Positions 18,955-27,651 of a DNA stretch of 41,761 nucleotides are shown in pieces (positions within the stretch are counted from its first letter, which is position 1; every line of letters starts with the position of its first letter). A model generated the notes under the pieces. The model saw only the letters and a list, made by a program, of their open reading frames with translations, did not search any database and was not told where the DNA came from. Made by a program: the position numbers and the translations under genes. Source of the DNA: Aliiroseovarius sp. (GTDB taxonomy: Bacteria > Pseudomonadota > Alphaproteobacteria > Rhodobacterales > Rhodobacteraceae); the NCBI RefSeq assembly GCF_030148435.1, contig NZ_JASBTN010000068.1, forward strand, positions 1-41,761, written 5' to 3'.

Positions 18955-19556
18955 GCCGCGACCCGGGCGCGATGCTCGGCCTCCGTCAGGTGGTACCTGG
19001 GCGAAATGAACTCTTCCGCCCGTTTGATCCAGCCACCCTTGCCACCATCGCGGCGACGGGCGTATTTGCGGCTGGAGGGGCGGTTGTCGGCCAGGCGGTA
19101 GTAGAAGTTGCGCCGCTCGATCCCATAGGCATCGGCGATGTGATCGGGGGCCTCGTCATGGGCGATGCGGCTGGCGGTCAGGGTCTGGGGTCCTATCACC
19201 CCATCAACGGCCACTGGTTGCCCCATTTTGCGAAGCAGCTTTTGAAGAACGCGAACAGCCCCGGCTCCCGCATTCACATACATGTCGAAGACGGAGGGTT
19301 GCAGCGCCTCGGGCAATTCGCCAATGCGCGGGCGCTCGAAATAATACGTGATGATGATGTCACGCGCCTGATCCCGGGTCAGGCGTTTCACGTCGGCCGG
19401 CGTGACCCTGCCGTCACCGGTCAGGTCCAGGCCGAGCCTGCGCATGGTGCGGATGGTGACGCCGAAATTGGTGGCGCCGCCCGGGTCATCCGGGTCGTTT
19501 ACATAACCGCCTTCGCGGTCGATGATCTCGTCTGCAATGTCGGAAACGGATTTCAT
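18945..19556 (-). CDS. Endolysin, glycosyl hydrolase 108 type, GTA lysis gene
   Basis: A 203-residue muramidase-type endolysin. The N-terminal GH108 domain has IIDREGGYVNDPDDPGGATN, with Glu15 of the EGG motif the likely catalytic acid. The C-terminal part (about residues 90-180, with VDGVIGPQTL) is the peptidoglycan-binding domain usual for this family. No signal peptide is seen, so export depends on the holin next door. GGAAGG lies 5 nt upstream of the ATG but is paired in a predicted hairpin (19563-19592). It is the first gene of a five-gene overlapping cassette and lies 66 bp after ccmE. Together with the holin it matches GTA lysis pairs of Rhodobacterales. Confidence 0.92.
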   Translation of the reverse strand: MKSVSDIADEIIDREGGYVNDPDDPGGATNFGVTIRTMRRLGLDLTGDGRVTPADVKRLTRDQARDIIITYYFERPRIGELPEALQPSVFDMYVNAGAGAVRVLQKLLRKMGQPVAVDGVIGPQTLTASRIAHDEAPDHIADAYGIERRNFYYRLADNRPSSRKYARRRDGGKGGWIKRAEEFISPRYHLTEAEHRARVAAWG

Positions 19557-19562
19557 CAGGGC

Positions 19563-19592
19563 CTTCCCCCGTGTGGAAATTCACGGGGAAAG
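19563..19592 (-). promoter_or_regulatory. Hairpin covering the endolysin ribosome binding site
   Basis: On the minus strand an 11-bp stem (CTTTCCCCGTG/CACGGGGGAAG, one G-U pair) with an 8-nt loop. Its 3' arm includes most of the GGGGGAAGG Shine-Dalgarno sequence, 5 nt before the endolysin ATG. There is no T-run after it, so it is not a plain terminator. A translational block on lysis is the likely reading. Confidence 0.6.
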
Positions 19593-19622
19593 ACTGATTA
19601 AAATCCGTTAAGAAAGCCGAAA

Positions 19623-20075
19623 TCAGCCGTTCGGATCCTCGTAGACGCCGGTTTCCTTCAGCGTGTCGATGACCTCTCTCGGCATGTATTCTTCGTCATG
19701 TTTGGCAAGAATTTCAGAGGCTTCGAACACGCCGTTCACGTATTTGCCGGTGCCGATCATGCCCTGGTTCTCTTCGAACAGGTCCGGCAGAATGCCGGAG
19801 TAAGAGACGGGCACCGAGGACACGCCATCGGTCACTGCGAAAGTCACGATCTTGCCCTGGCCGCGCATCAATGTGCCGTCCTCGACCAGGCCGCCAAGGC
19901 GGAAGGTCTCGCGCGCTTCCGGCGGTTCCTCCAATACCTGGCTCGGAGAGCGGTAATAATTGATCCCGTCCCGAAAAGCGAAGCCGATCAGCCCCGCCGA
20001 TAATGCCAAGGCCACAAAGGCAAGCACGATCACCTGGACGCGCCGCTTCTTCTTCAGACCCTTCATACCCGCCAT
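19623..20075 (-). CDS. ccmE: Periplasmic heme chaperone CcmE
   Basis: A 150-residue protein that carries heme from CcmABCD to the CcmF/H lyase. It has a cytoplasmic basic N-terminus (KGLKKKRRVQ), one membrane anchor (about residues 14-34), a beta-barrel OB domain and the heme-attachment motif LAKHDEEYMP with His126 and Tyr130. AAGGAGAG precedes the ATG. It starts 21 bp after the argC stop and may be read from the argC transcript. The lysis cassette separates it from ccmF. Confidence 0.96.
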   Translation of the reverse strand: MAGMKGLKKKRRVQVIVLAFVALALSAGLIGFAFRDGINYYRSPSQVLEEPPEARETFRLGGLVEDGTLMRGQGKIVTFAVTDGVSSVPVSYSGILPDLFEENQGMIGTGKYVNGVFEASEILAKHDEEYMPREVIDTLKETGVYEDPNG

Positions 20076-20096
20076 GGTTCTCTCCTTGGGTGGCTG

Positions 20097-21125
20097 TTAC
20101 GGAAAGACTGGTGCAAGCATCAGTCCCGTGGTTTCATCTTCGCCCAGCATCAGGTTCGCATTCTGCATCGCCTGACCGCTGGAGCCTTTGCAGAGATTGT
20201 CCAGCGTCGACACGACCAGAGCGCGCCCCGGCACCCGGTCGCCGACAACGCCAAGCTGGCAGATGTTCGACCCGGTGACATGACCCATGCCCGGCAATTG
20301 GCCGAGGGGTAGCACGGTGACGAAGGGCTCTCCTTGATATCGCTCAACCAGCGCCGCGTGGATCGCCTGCGGATCGCCCTGCACGTAGCAGTCGGCCAGA
20401 ATACCCCTGTTCACCGGCACAAGATGCGGGGTGAACATGATGCGCACGTCGCGACCGGCCAGCAAGCTGAATTCCTGGTCGAACTCGCCCAGGTGCCGGT
20501 GCTTGCCACCCTGGGCATAGCCCAGCACGTCGGTCGAGCGTTCGGCGAACAGCATGTTTTCCTTCAGCGACCGCCCGGCCCCGGAAATTCCGTTCTTGAG
20601 GTCGCAGATGATCGTATCCAGATCAATCAGCCCCCCGGAGATCAGCGGGCGCAGCGCAAACTGCACCGTGGCCGCGTTGCAGCCAGTGCCAGCCACCAAC
20701 CGCGCGTTGCGGATGTCGTCCCGGTAGAACTCTGTCAGGCCATAGACGGCCTCTTTCTGCAGCTCGGTCGCCACATGGGCCGCGCCGTACCATTTTTCGT
20801 ATTCGGCCGGATCGCGCAGCCGGAAGTCAGCCCCCAGGTCGACGACCTTCACATGGGGCGGCAGGTCGCGCACCAAAGCTTGACTAAGGCCGTGGGGAAG
20901 TGCGGCAAAGCACAGGTCCACGGCGTCAAAGTCGATCTGATCCATCTTGACCAGCGTCGGCAGATCCAGGTGACGCAGCTGCGGATAAACGTCGCCCATC
21001 TCCTTCCCTGCCTTGCGGTCGGCAGAAAGCGCGACGATTTCCATCGTCGGGTGGGTGGCGATGAGCCGGACGAGCTCGGCACCGGTGTAGCCGGAAGCGC
21101 CCAGGATGGCGATCTTGTGGGTCAT
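20097..21125 (-). CDS. argC: N-acetyl-gamma-glutamyl-phosphate reductase
   Basis: A 342-residue enzyme of arginine synthesis that reduces N-acetylglutamyl phosphate to the semialdehyde with NADPH. The N-terminal Rossmann motif is [15 protein letters not shown], and catalytic Cys149 lies in [13 protein letters not shown]. The length fits the long form of ArgC. ATG 21125 has GAGG 7 nt upstream; the frame extends upstream to 21182 without family-like sequence. Gene order murI-argC-ccmE on one strand suggests a shared transcript of unrelated housekeeping functions. Confidence 0.96.
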   Translation of the reverse strand: MTHKIAILGASGYTGAELVRLIATHPTMEIVALSADRKAGKEMGDVYPQLRHLDLPTLVKMDQIDFDAVDLCFAALPHGLSQALVRDLPPHVKVVDLGADFRLRDPAEYEKWYGAAHVATELQKEAVYGLTEFYRDDIRNARLVAGTGCNAATVQFALRPLISGGLIDLDTIICDLKNGISGAGRSLKENMLFAERSTDVLGYAQGGKHRHLGEFDQEFSLLAGRDVRIMFTPHLVPVNRGILADCYVQGDPQAIHAALVERYQGEPFVTVLPLGQLPGMGHVTGSNICQLGVVGDRVPGRALVVSTLDNLCKGSSGQAMQNANLMLGEDETTGLMLAPVFP

Positions 21126-21182
21126 GACAGACCTCTTTCGTAGAATTTCACGTGATGTAAGGGTTCTTTGCAGAAACCGCAA

Positions 21183-21995
21183 TCAAGCGGCGTCGAAAGT
21201 GATCTTTCGTCGCAGGAATTGCGTGGCCCGGTCGGACACGCGGGCCGGGTCGCCGGTGGTCAGAAACCTGGAGACCGCCCCTTCACCTTTCATGTTCGGG
21301 TGACGCTCCAGGTAATCGGCAAGGCTTGATGCCACCAGCTTGGCCTGGCTGAACACCTTGACCCCCTGCCCCAGCGCGTCCTGGAAGGTCTCTTCCATCA
21401 GCGGATAATGCGTGCAGCCCAGGATCGCGGCCTCCGGGTCCGGCATCTTGCGCTTCAACGCTTCGACATGGCTACGGACCAGCGCTTCGGCCAGGATCAT
21501 GTCCCCGTCTTCGATCGCGTCCACCACGCCGCCACAGGCCTGTGCCTCGACATCCACCCCGATGGCACGGAAGGCAAGTTCCCGCTGGAAAGCGCGGCTG
21601 GAAACGGTCGCCGGCGTGGCAAACAGCGCCACATGTTTCACTTCGACCTCACGCGGCGGGGAGTTGTCGCCCCATTGCCGTTCGGTCAATGCTTCGATCA
21701 AAGGCACAAATACCCCCAGAACCCGCTTGTCCGAAGGGATCCAGCTTTCCTGCATCCGGCGCAGCGCGGCGGCCGAAGCGGTGTTGCAGGCAAGGATCAC
21801 CAGGTCGCAGCCCTCCTCCCACAGCCGTTCGACCGCGCGGGTGGTCAGCTTGTAGACATCATCGGCGTCACGCACCCCGTAGGGCGCGTGTTCATTGTCC
21901 CCGTAATAGACGAAATCGACGTCCGGCAGGCGCTTGGCCACGGCATCCAGCACGGTCAGACCACCCAGCCCCGAGTCGAAAATCCCTACTGCCAT
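21183..21995 (-). CDS. murI: Glutamate racemase
   Basis: A 270-residue enzyme that makes D-glutamate for peptidoglycan. The two catalytic cysteines are visible: Cys70 in LACNTASA and Cys194 in LGCTHYPLM. The N-terminal [13 protein letters not shown] and [11 protein letters not shown] blocks are typical. Met 21995 is chosen because the family begins right at this motif; the frame is open for 28 more codons upstream but would overlap the acyltransferase gene. It starts 13 bp after the acyltransferase stop. Confidence 0.95.
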   Translation of the reverse strand: MAVGIFDSGLGGLTVLDAVAKRLPDVDFVYYGDNEHAPYGVRDADDVYKLTTRAVERLWEEGCDLVILACNTASAAALRRMQESWIPSDKRVLGVFVPLIEALTERQWGDNSPPREVEVKHVALFATPATVSSRAFQRELAFRAIGVDVEAQACGGVVDAIEDGDMILAEALVRSHVEALKRKMPDPEAAILGCTHYPLMEETFQDALGQGVKVFSQAKLVASSLADYLERHPNMKGEGAVSRFLTTGDPARVSDRATQFLRRKITFDAA

Positions 21996-22008
21996 TGCCC
22001 TGCCCGCC

Positions 22009-22881
22009 TTACGCCCTGTGTTTTTCCTCGAATTCATAGCCGTAATCGACAGTGTCGAGCGGCCTTGGAGACAAGGCATAGGTCCGTTCGCGCAGGAAAT
22101 CCATCATGGATTTGGGATCGGCGGCATATTGGCTCAGCTCCGCCCGCGGGATCGGCTTACCGATCGCCACGCGCACCGGTTCATCGACCCGGCTTTTGAA
22201 TTCCTTGATCAAAAGCGCCATGCGCAGGGTGGTGTGCAGATGGCTTGCGACCTGGAAAAGACGCGAATTGTGCCCGTCGAAGAAGATCGGGACCACTGCC
22301 GCCTCGGATTTCGCAACCATCCTTGCTGTGAACCGGCGCCATCCCGGGTCCATCGGCCGGGCAAACGGCCTGGCCGAGGTCGACACGGTGCCGCCCGGAA
22401 ACACCCCTATGGCCCCGCCCTGCGCAAGGTGGTCCAGGGCTGTTTTTCGGGTCGCCAAGTTCTCCCGCATCGCCTCTTTCGTCTCATCGAAACTGATCGG
22501 CAGGATGACCCTGTTCAGGTCGGGCGCCTTGCGGAACACTTGGTTGGCAAGGATGCGGAAATCACCCCGGGTCCGGGCGAGGATATGGCCCATCATCAGC
22601 CCGTCCAGAATGCCGTAGGGGTGGTTGGCCACCGTGATCAGCGGCCCTGAACGCGGAATATTGTCGAGGCTCCCGCCGATCACGTCCAGCCTCAACCCAT
22701 AGCGCTCCACCATGACCTGCCAGAAATCCCGCCCCTGCGCGACCTCGTCGTCATAGCCTTCGACCCGTTTGATCAGCCTGAGCCGCCCGGTGGAGTTCTC
22801 CACCGCCCGGATCAGCGCCCGGCCCGGACGGGTCTGCGCGGAATGGGCGTAGGAGATGTCGCGGGCGATGTGTTTGGTCAT
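22009..22881 (-). CDS. Lysophospholipid acyltransferase family protein
   Basis: A 290-residue PlsC-superfamily protein that probably transfers an acyl chain to a lipid at the inner membrane. The catalytic block reads [15 protein letters not shown], a His-x5-Asp form resembling the NHPFGG-type group rather than classical HX4D PlsC. Further support comes from GVFPGGTVS (acyl acceptor site) and [13 protein letters not shown]. It is the first gene of the minus-strand run into murI. A role in glycerophospholipid or ornithine-lipid synthesis is possible; the exact substrate cannot be told. Confidence 0.85.
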   Translation of the reverse strand: MTKHIARDISYAHSAQTRPGRALIRAVENSTGRLRLIKRVEGYDDEVAQGRDFWQVMVERYGLRLDVIGGSLDNIPRSGPLITVANHPYGILDGLMMGHILARTRGDFRILANQVFRKAPDLNRVILPISFDETKEAMRENLATRKTALDHLAQGGAIGVFPGGTVSTSARPFARPMDPGWRRFTARMVAKSEAAVVPIFFDGHNSRLFQVASHLHTTLRMALLIKEFKSRVDEPVRVAIGKPIPRAELSQYAADPKSMMDFLRERTYALSPRPLDTVDYGYEFEEKHRA

Positions 22882-22938
22882 GTCTCTATCCTGTGCGATA
22901 GCAGTGCCCTAAAGCCGGGACAGAAACATGACAACCGG

Positions 22939-25900
22939 TTACTCCGCCGCCTCGATCACATTGTGACCCGCGCGATACGCCGCCAGCAGCGCCTCCCGCT
23001 GCTTCTCGGCCTTGGAGACATTTTCGACCTTGACCGGACCAAACCCCCTGATCGAACGCGGCAGTTCGGCCAATTGAATGGCCACGTCCAGCGGACCATC
23101 CCCTTTCAGCAGCTCACTCATGTCACTTTCATACTGGGCGATCAGGACGCGTTCGGTCTTGCGTTCCGCGCTGTAGCGGAACGGGTCAAACACGGTTCCA
23201 CGCAGGCGTTTCATCCGGGCAAGCAGCGGCATGGCGCGGCGGATGAACCCTTCGGAAAAGGCGCGTTTCACTGGGCGACCATTGGCGCCGACCTTTTCAA
23301 GGATCGGCGGGGCCATGTGGTAGGTCAACTTCAGATCCCCGTCGAACGTCGCCTCGGCCTTGGCGCGCGTATCCATCAGCATGCGCGCGACCTCGTATTC
23401 GTCCTTGTAGGCCAGAAGCTTGTGATAGCCGACCGCAATGGCCTCGCGCAGCTGCGGATCCCCGGCCCGCTCGACCAGTTTGCGATAGCGTTTGGCGAGC
23501 CGTCTGGACTGGTAGGTAACAAGGTGCTCGGCGCGGAAGTCGATCTTTTCGTCGAGCGACCTGGGCTTCTCGACCACCGCCCCCTCGGTCAGGCGCGCGA
23601 CCTCATCGGGATGCAGCACCGCCCAGCGGCCCAGCTCGAACGCACGCTTGTTGCGGTCGGGGGCCTGGCCGTTCAGGTCAATGGCCTGCATCAACGCCGC
23701 ATGCGACAGCGGAACCAGCCCGTTCTGCCAGGAAGCACCCAGCACCATCATGTTGGAAAAGATGCTGTTGCCCAGCAGCACCCGCGCCAGTTCCGTGGCG
23801 TCGAACATGGCAAGCCCGTCGCGGATTCGCGCTTGAAGAGCGAGCTGCAACCTGTCGCCTGGTATGCGGAATTCCGTATCGCGGGTGAAATCTCCCGTAA
23901 CCGTTTCATGGCTGTCAACCACGGCCTTGGTGCGCCCTGTTGCAGTCAGGCCCAGGGTCTTGGCCCCCGCCGAGACGACCAGTTCGCCACCGATCAGCGC
24001 ATCAAGCTCGCCGGTCGCAACGCGAATGGCGCTGATATCCTCAGGCCTCTCGGCCAGGCGCAAGTGCACCGTCACGGCCCCGCCCTTCTGGGCCAGCCCT
24101 GCCATCTCCATCATGCCCGCGCCCTTGCCGTCGATATGCGCCGCCTGGGCCATGATCGCCCCTATGGTGACAACGCCGGTGCCACCGACGCCTGTCACCA
24201 CGACATTGTGGGTTCTGTCGATCACCGGCAGGCTCGGGTCCGGCAGGTCCGGCAGGTCGATCTCGGTCGTCACGGATTTCTTCAGCCGGGCACCTTCGAT
24301 GGTCACGAAGCTCGGGCAGAAGCCCTGCACACAGCTGAAATCCTTGTTGCAGGAGCTCTGATCGATCGCCCGTTTGCGGCCCAGTTCGGTCTCCACCGGC
24401 ACGATCGACACGCAGTTCGACTGCACCCCGCAATCGCCGCAGCCCTCGCAGATATCGGTGTTGATGAAGACCCGCTTGTCCGGGTCCGGGAACGTGCCGC
24501 GTTTGCGGCGGCGGCGTTTCTCGGCGGCACAGGTCTGAACGTAAAGAATGACCGATACACCGCTGATCTCCCGATATTTTCTCTCGACATCCGGCAATTC
24601 CTCGCGCGGGAAACTCTCGATGCCTGGCGGGAAGGGTTTGACGTCGATATCCTCCTTGTCGTCATAGACCAGCGCCAGGTGCTCGACCCCCATGGCCTTG
24701 ACTTCACGGGCAATACGCAAGGCGGTCAGCCCGCCCTCGTTGGTCTGCCCACCGGTCATGGCGACCGCGTCGTTGAACAGGATCTTGTAGGTGATCGTCG
24801 TCCCCGCCGCGAGCGCGGCCCGAATGGCCTGCGCGCCCGAATGGTTGTAGGTGCCATCGCCAAGGTTCTGGAACACGTGTTTGGTGTTGGAAAAGGGCGC
24901 TTCACCGATCCAGTTCGCGCCCTCGCCGCCCATCTGGGTAAAGCCGACCGTGTCGCGGTCCATCCACTGCACCATATAGTGGCAGCCGATCCCCGCATAG
25001 GCGCGGCTGCCTTCGGGCAGGCGGGTGGAGCTGTTGTGCGGGCAGCCCGAACAGAAATAGGGCAGACGCGCCGCGATTTCCTCGGCGTTGTCGGCCTTGC
25101 GCGCATGGACCAGCTTCTCCAGCCCCGCCTTGACCGCCTCGGTGCCGCGCCCCTCCTCAATCAGGATGCCGCCGATTTTCTCGGCAATCATGATCGGGTC
25201 CAATGCGAAGCGGGTGGGAAACAGCTCCGTTCGGCGGCCATTTTCCGACTGGTTGCCCTTGTGCCAGCCATAGACGCGGCGCCCGCGCCGGTCGTCGAAA
25301 ATGGCCTCCTTGATCTGCACTTCGATCAGCTTGCGCTTTTCCTCCACGACCACGATCAGATCGAGCCCTTCGGCCCATTCGTGGAAGCTGAGCATATCCA
25401 GGGGCCAGGTCTGCGCCACCTTGTAGGTGGTCACGCCCAGACGGTCGGCTTCCTCGGCATCAATGCCCAGAAGAGTCAGGGCGTGCTCCAGATCCAGCCA
25501 GTTCTTGCCGGCAGCGACAAAGCCGATCTTTGCGCCCGGCGCGCCCCACATGCGGCGATCAATTTTGTTTGCTCTTGCAAAGGCTTCCGCGGCGAACCTC
25601 TTGTAGTCGATCATGCGCGCTTCCTGCGCGACAGGGCTGTCGCCCAAGCGGATGTTCAGCCCGCCGTCGGGCATGTCGAAATCGGGCAGAACCAGCTGCA
25701 TCCGGTCCACCCGGCCATCGACCACCGCCGTGGCCTCGACCGTGTCCTTCATCAGCTTCAGCCCGGCCCAGACTCCCGCAAAACGGCTGAGCGCAAATCC
25801 GTAGATGCCCAGATCGAGGATCTCCTGCACCCCCGCGGGGCTGAGAACCGGCATATAGGCATCGACCATGGCCCAATCGCTTTGGTGCAACGTGGTGGAG

Positions 25901-26355
25901 CTTTCGCCCGTATGGTCATCGCCCATCGCCATCAGCACACCGCCGTGACGCGACGAGCCCGCCATGTTCGCATGGCGCATCACGTCACCGGTGCGATCAA
26001 TGCCCGGCCCCTTGCCATACCACAGGCCGAAAACCCCATCGAACTTGCCCTCGCCACGCAGCTCCGCCTGTTGGCTGCCCCAGAGCGCGGTCGCCGCGAG
26101 ATCCTCGTTCAGCCCGGGTTCAAACGTCACATCCGCAGCGTTCAGGATCTTCTGCGAGCGCCCCATCCACAGGTCAACGCCGCCAAGCGGCGAACCGCGA
26201 TAGCCCGTCACATAGCCGGCCGTGTTCAGCCCCGCCGCCGTGTCGCGGGCCTTCTGCATCAACATCAGGCGCACAAGTGCCTGCGTGCCGTTCATCAGAA
26301 CCGGACTTTTATCCAGGTCGAACCGGTCATTCAGGCTGATCTTCTGATCGCTCAT
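22939..26355 (-). CDS. Indolepyruvate ferredoxin oxidoreductase, fused IorA/IorB type
   Basis: A 1138-residue fusion that oxidatively decarboxylates aryl- or other 2-oxoacids to acyl-CoA with thiamine diphosphate and Fe-S clusters. From the N-terminus: a pyrimidine-binding domain with GYRGSPLGGVD, a CSGCPHNSST cluster motif, the ThDP block NLGDGTYNHSG with NDAVAMTGGQ, a ferredoxin-like CEGCGDCGVQSNC motif with later Cys pairs, and a C-terminal gamma-type domain with VVVTGVGGTGVVTIG. Both subunits of the archaeal enzyme are thus joined, as in many aerobic proteobacteria. A LysR gene is divergent across a promoter region with two inverted repeats, suggesting amino-acid catabolic control. Confidence 0.93.
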   Translation of the reverse strand: MSDQKISLNDRFDLDKSPVLMNGTQALVRLMLMQKARDTAAGLNTAGYVTGYRGSPLGGVDLWMGRSQKILNAADVTFEPGLNEDLAATALWGSQQAELRGEGKFDGVFGLWYGKGPGIDRTGDVMRHANMAGSSRHGGVLMAMGDDHTGESSTTLHQSDWAMVDAYMPVLSPAGVQEILDLGIYGFALSRFAGVWAGLKLMKDTVEATAVVDGRVDRMQLVLPDFDMPDGGLNIRLGDSPVAQEARMIDYKRFAAEAFARANKIDRRMWGAPGAKIGFVAAGKNWLDLEHALTLLGIDAEEADRLGVTTYKVAQTWPLDMLSFHEWAEGLDLIVVVEEKRKLIEVQIKEAIFDDRRGRRVYGWHKGNQSENGRRTELFPTRFALDPIMIAEKIGGILIEEGRGTEAVKAGLEKLVHARKADNAEEIAARLPYFCSGCPHNSSTRLPEGSRAYAGIGCHYMVQWMDRDTVGFTQMGGEGANWIGEAPFSNTKHVFQNLGDGTYNHSGAQAIRAALAAGTTITYKILFNDAVAMTGGQTNEGGLTALRIAREVKAMGVEHLALVYDDKEDIDVKPFPPGIESFPREELPDVERKYREISGVSVILYVQTCAAEKRRRRKRGTFPDPDKRVFINTDICEGCGDCGVQSNCVSIVPVETELGRKRAIDQSSCNKDFSCVQGFCPSFVTIEGARLKKSVTTEIDLPDLPDPSLPVIDRTHNVVVTGVGGTGVVTIGAIMAQAAHIDGKGAGMMEMAGLAQKGGAVTVHLRLAERPEDISAIRVATGELDALIGGELVVSAGAKTLGLTATGRTKAVVDSHETVTGDFTRDTEFRIPGDRLQLALQARIRDGLAMFDATELARVLLGNSIFSNMMVLGASWQNGLVPLSHAALMQAIDLNGQAPDRNKRAFELGRWAVLHPDEVARLTEGAVVEKPRSLDEKIDFRAEHLVTYQSRRLAKRYRKLVERAGDPQLREAIAVGYHKLLAYKDEYEVARMLMDTRAKAEATFDGDLKLTYHMAPPILEKVGANGRPVKRAFSEGFIRRAMPLLARMKRLRGTVFDPFRYSAERKTERVLIAQYESDMSELLKGDGPLDVAIQLAELPRSIRGFGPVKVENVSKAEKQREALLAAYRAGHNVIEAAE

Positions 26356-26391
26356 CTTGCTCCTCCCGTGGCTGGATGGCTGGCCTCACAT

Positions 26392-26412
26392 TAGGTCAAA
26401 GTTTCTGACCTA
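26392..26412. promoter_or_regulatory. Inverted repeat TAGGTCA-N7-TGACCTA
   Basis: A perfect 7-bp inverted repeat with a 7-bp spacer in the intergenic region between the oxidoreductase and the LysR gene. It starts about 37 bp upstream of the oxidoreductase ATG. Length and symmetry suit a dimeric regulator. Whether the neighbouring LysR protein binds here is an inference. Confidence 0.6.
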
Positions 26413-26413
26413 T

Positions 26414-26453
26414 CAACAGATTTCTTCGCATCCCTCCCGTGAATGATCTGTTG
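26414..26453. promoter_or_regulatory. Second inverted repeat CAACAGAT...ATCTGTTG
   Basis: Perfect 8-bp arms (26414-26421 and 26446-26453) with a 24-bp spacer in the same divergent promoter region, just past the first repeat. It could be a pair of half-sites for a tetrameric LysR regulator or coincidence. Confidence 0.4.
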
Positions 26454-26523
26454 GCATTTCAAGGAAAATTTCCCATAAACGAATGAACAAAAAATACGCC
26501 AACAGGGTAATGGTTTTATCGAA

Positions 26524-27423
26524 ATGGACTGGGACAAGCTCAGAATCTTTCACGCGGTGGCCGATGCGGGGTCTCTGACCCATGCGGGCGATGCGCTGCA
26601 TCTGTCGCAATCGGCGGTGTCACGCCAGATCCGGGCGCTTGAGGAAAGCCTGAACGCAACCCTGTTTCACCGCCACGCGCGGGGGTTGATTCTCACCGAA
26701 CAGGGGGAGCTGCTGTTCGACGCCACACGCGCGATGAGCCAGCGCCTGGAGGCCGCCGTCGCGCGCATTCGCGACAGCAAGGAAGAGGTCTTCGGCGAGC
26801 TGCGCGTGACCACCACCACCGGCTTCGGTTCGCTCTGGCTCGCCCCGCGCCTGCCCAAGCTTTACGAAAAATACCCGGAATTGAAGATCGACCTGATGCT
26901 GGAAGAGCGCGTGCTGGACCTGCCCATGCGCGAGGCCGACGTGGCGATCCGCATGAAGGAACCCAGCCAGGCAGACCTGATCCGCAAGCGGCTGATGGAT
27001 GTGCACATGCGCCTCTACGCCCTGCCCGCCTATCTCGAAGAACACGGCCGCCCGGAAACCATGGCCGATATGCACAACCATCGCCTGATCTGCCAGAACA
27101 CCACTTCGGCCCAGGTCAGCGCCGGGGCGTCGATGGTGGCCGAGATCCTGACCCACGATGTGCAGTCCATGCTGACGGTGAACAACTACTTCGGTGTGTT
27201 GCAGGCGGTGCTGAACGGGCTGGGGATCGGCGTTCTGCCGGACTATGTCACCCTGGACTTCCCCGAGCTTGAGCGGGTGCTGCCGGAGTTCGAAAGCCGT
27301 GACATCCCGGTCTTCCTGGCCTATCCGGAAGAACTGCGCAGCTCGCAGCGGATCGCGGCGTTCCGCGACTTCGTGACCGAAGAAATCTTCGCCCACCGCA
27401 AACGCGAGCGCAGCGAGACCTGA
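26524..27423 (+). CDS. LysR family transcriptional regulator
   Basis: A 299-residue regulator. The N-terminal winged helix-turn-helix is AGSLTHAGDALHLSQSAVSR followed by QIRALEESLNATLFHRH, and the rest is a periplasmic-binding-like effector domain (about residues 90-290). The start MDWDKLRIFHAVAD is typical; the ribosome site is weak. It is divergent from the indolepyruvate oxidoreductase gene and probably regulates it, as LysR proteins commonly act on the divergent neighbour. The effector is unknown. The stop codon is part of a terminator hairpin. Confidence 0.93.
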   Translation: MDWDKLRIFHAVADAGSLTHAGDALHLSQSAVSRQIRALEESLNATLFHRHARGLILTEQGELLFDATRAMSQRLEAAVARIRDSKEEVFGELRVTTTTGFGSLWLAPRLPKLYEKYPELKIDLMLEERVLDLPMREADVAIRMKEPSQADLIRKRLMDVHMRLYALPAYLEEHGRPETMADMHNHRLICQNTTSAQVSAGASMVAEILTHDVQSMLTVNNYFGVLQAVLNGLGIGVLPDYVTLDFPELERVLPEFESRDIPVFLAYPEELRSSQRIAAFRDFVTEEIFAHRKRERSET

Positions 27424-27443
27424 CGCGCATCCGCGTCACTTTT
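27421..27443 (+). terminator. Terminator overlapping the LysR stop codon
   Basis: A perfect 7-bp stem TGACGCG/CGCGTCA with a CATC loop, followed by CTTTT. The first three bases are the LysR stop codon. Confidence 0.75.
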
Positions 27444-27497
27444 GCCAATTTCACGCGCAGAATTGATCATATCTGCCCAATCTGTTGCCCCATTGCC

Positions 27498-27518
27498 GCT
27501 ATGCGCAACGCGCATAGC
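27498..27518. repeat. Perfect 9-bp inverted repeat
   Basis: Arms GCTATGCGC and GCGCATAGC around an AAC loop, in a gene-free region between the LysR terminator and the putative small RNA promoter. No T-run follows, so it is not a terminator. It could be an operator or RNA structure. Confidence 0.5.
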
Positions 27519-27537
27519 CGCATTGCAGCATTTAGAC

Positions 27538-27566
27538 TTGATCCAAATGCACCCTGCCCATATTTC
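27538..27566 (+). promoter_or_regulatory. Possible promoter of a small RNA
   Basis: A -35-like TTGATC (27538-27543), 17-bp spacer and -10-like TATTTC (27561-27566). The fit is moderate, but the position is right for a transcript starting near 27573 and ending at the strong terminator. Confidence 0.35.
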
Positions 27567-27572
27567 AGGCTC

Positions 27573-27651
27573 AAAGCGAACGATTGACTAACATCTCTTT
27601 CGCTTTTACCTCCCTGTTGGACTTGGCCGGGCTTTGCCCGGCCTTTTTTTT
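27573..27651 (+). ncRNA. Putative trans-acting small RNA, about 80 nt
   Basis: Three parts are visible. First, a hairpin with perfect 8-bp arms AAAGCGAA (27573-27580) and TTCGCTTT (27599-27606) and an 18-nt loop. Second, an unpaired stretch (27607-27624) containing ACCTCCCTG, able to pair with Shine-Dalgarno sequences. Third, a strong terminator with stem GGCCGGGC/GCCCGGCC, TTT loop and eight Ts. No open reading frame ends at this terminator, and the LysR gene upstream has its own. This is the usual layout of Hfq-type regulatory RNAs. No known family is assigned. It is an inference from structure only. Confidence 0.5.

Noticed and set aside
22843-26394. An open frame of 1183 codons on the plus strand
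   Set aside because: It is antisense to the clearly conserved indolepyruvate oxidoreductase and has no family-like sequence; long antisense frames are common in GC-rich DNA.
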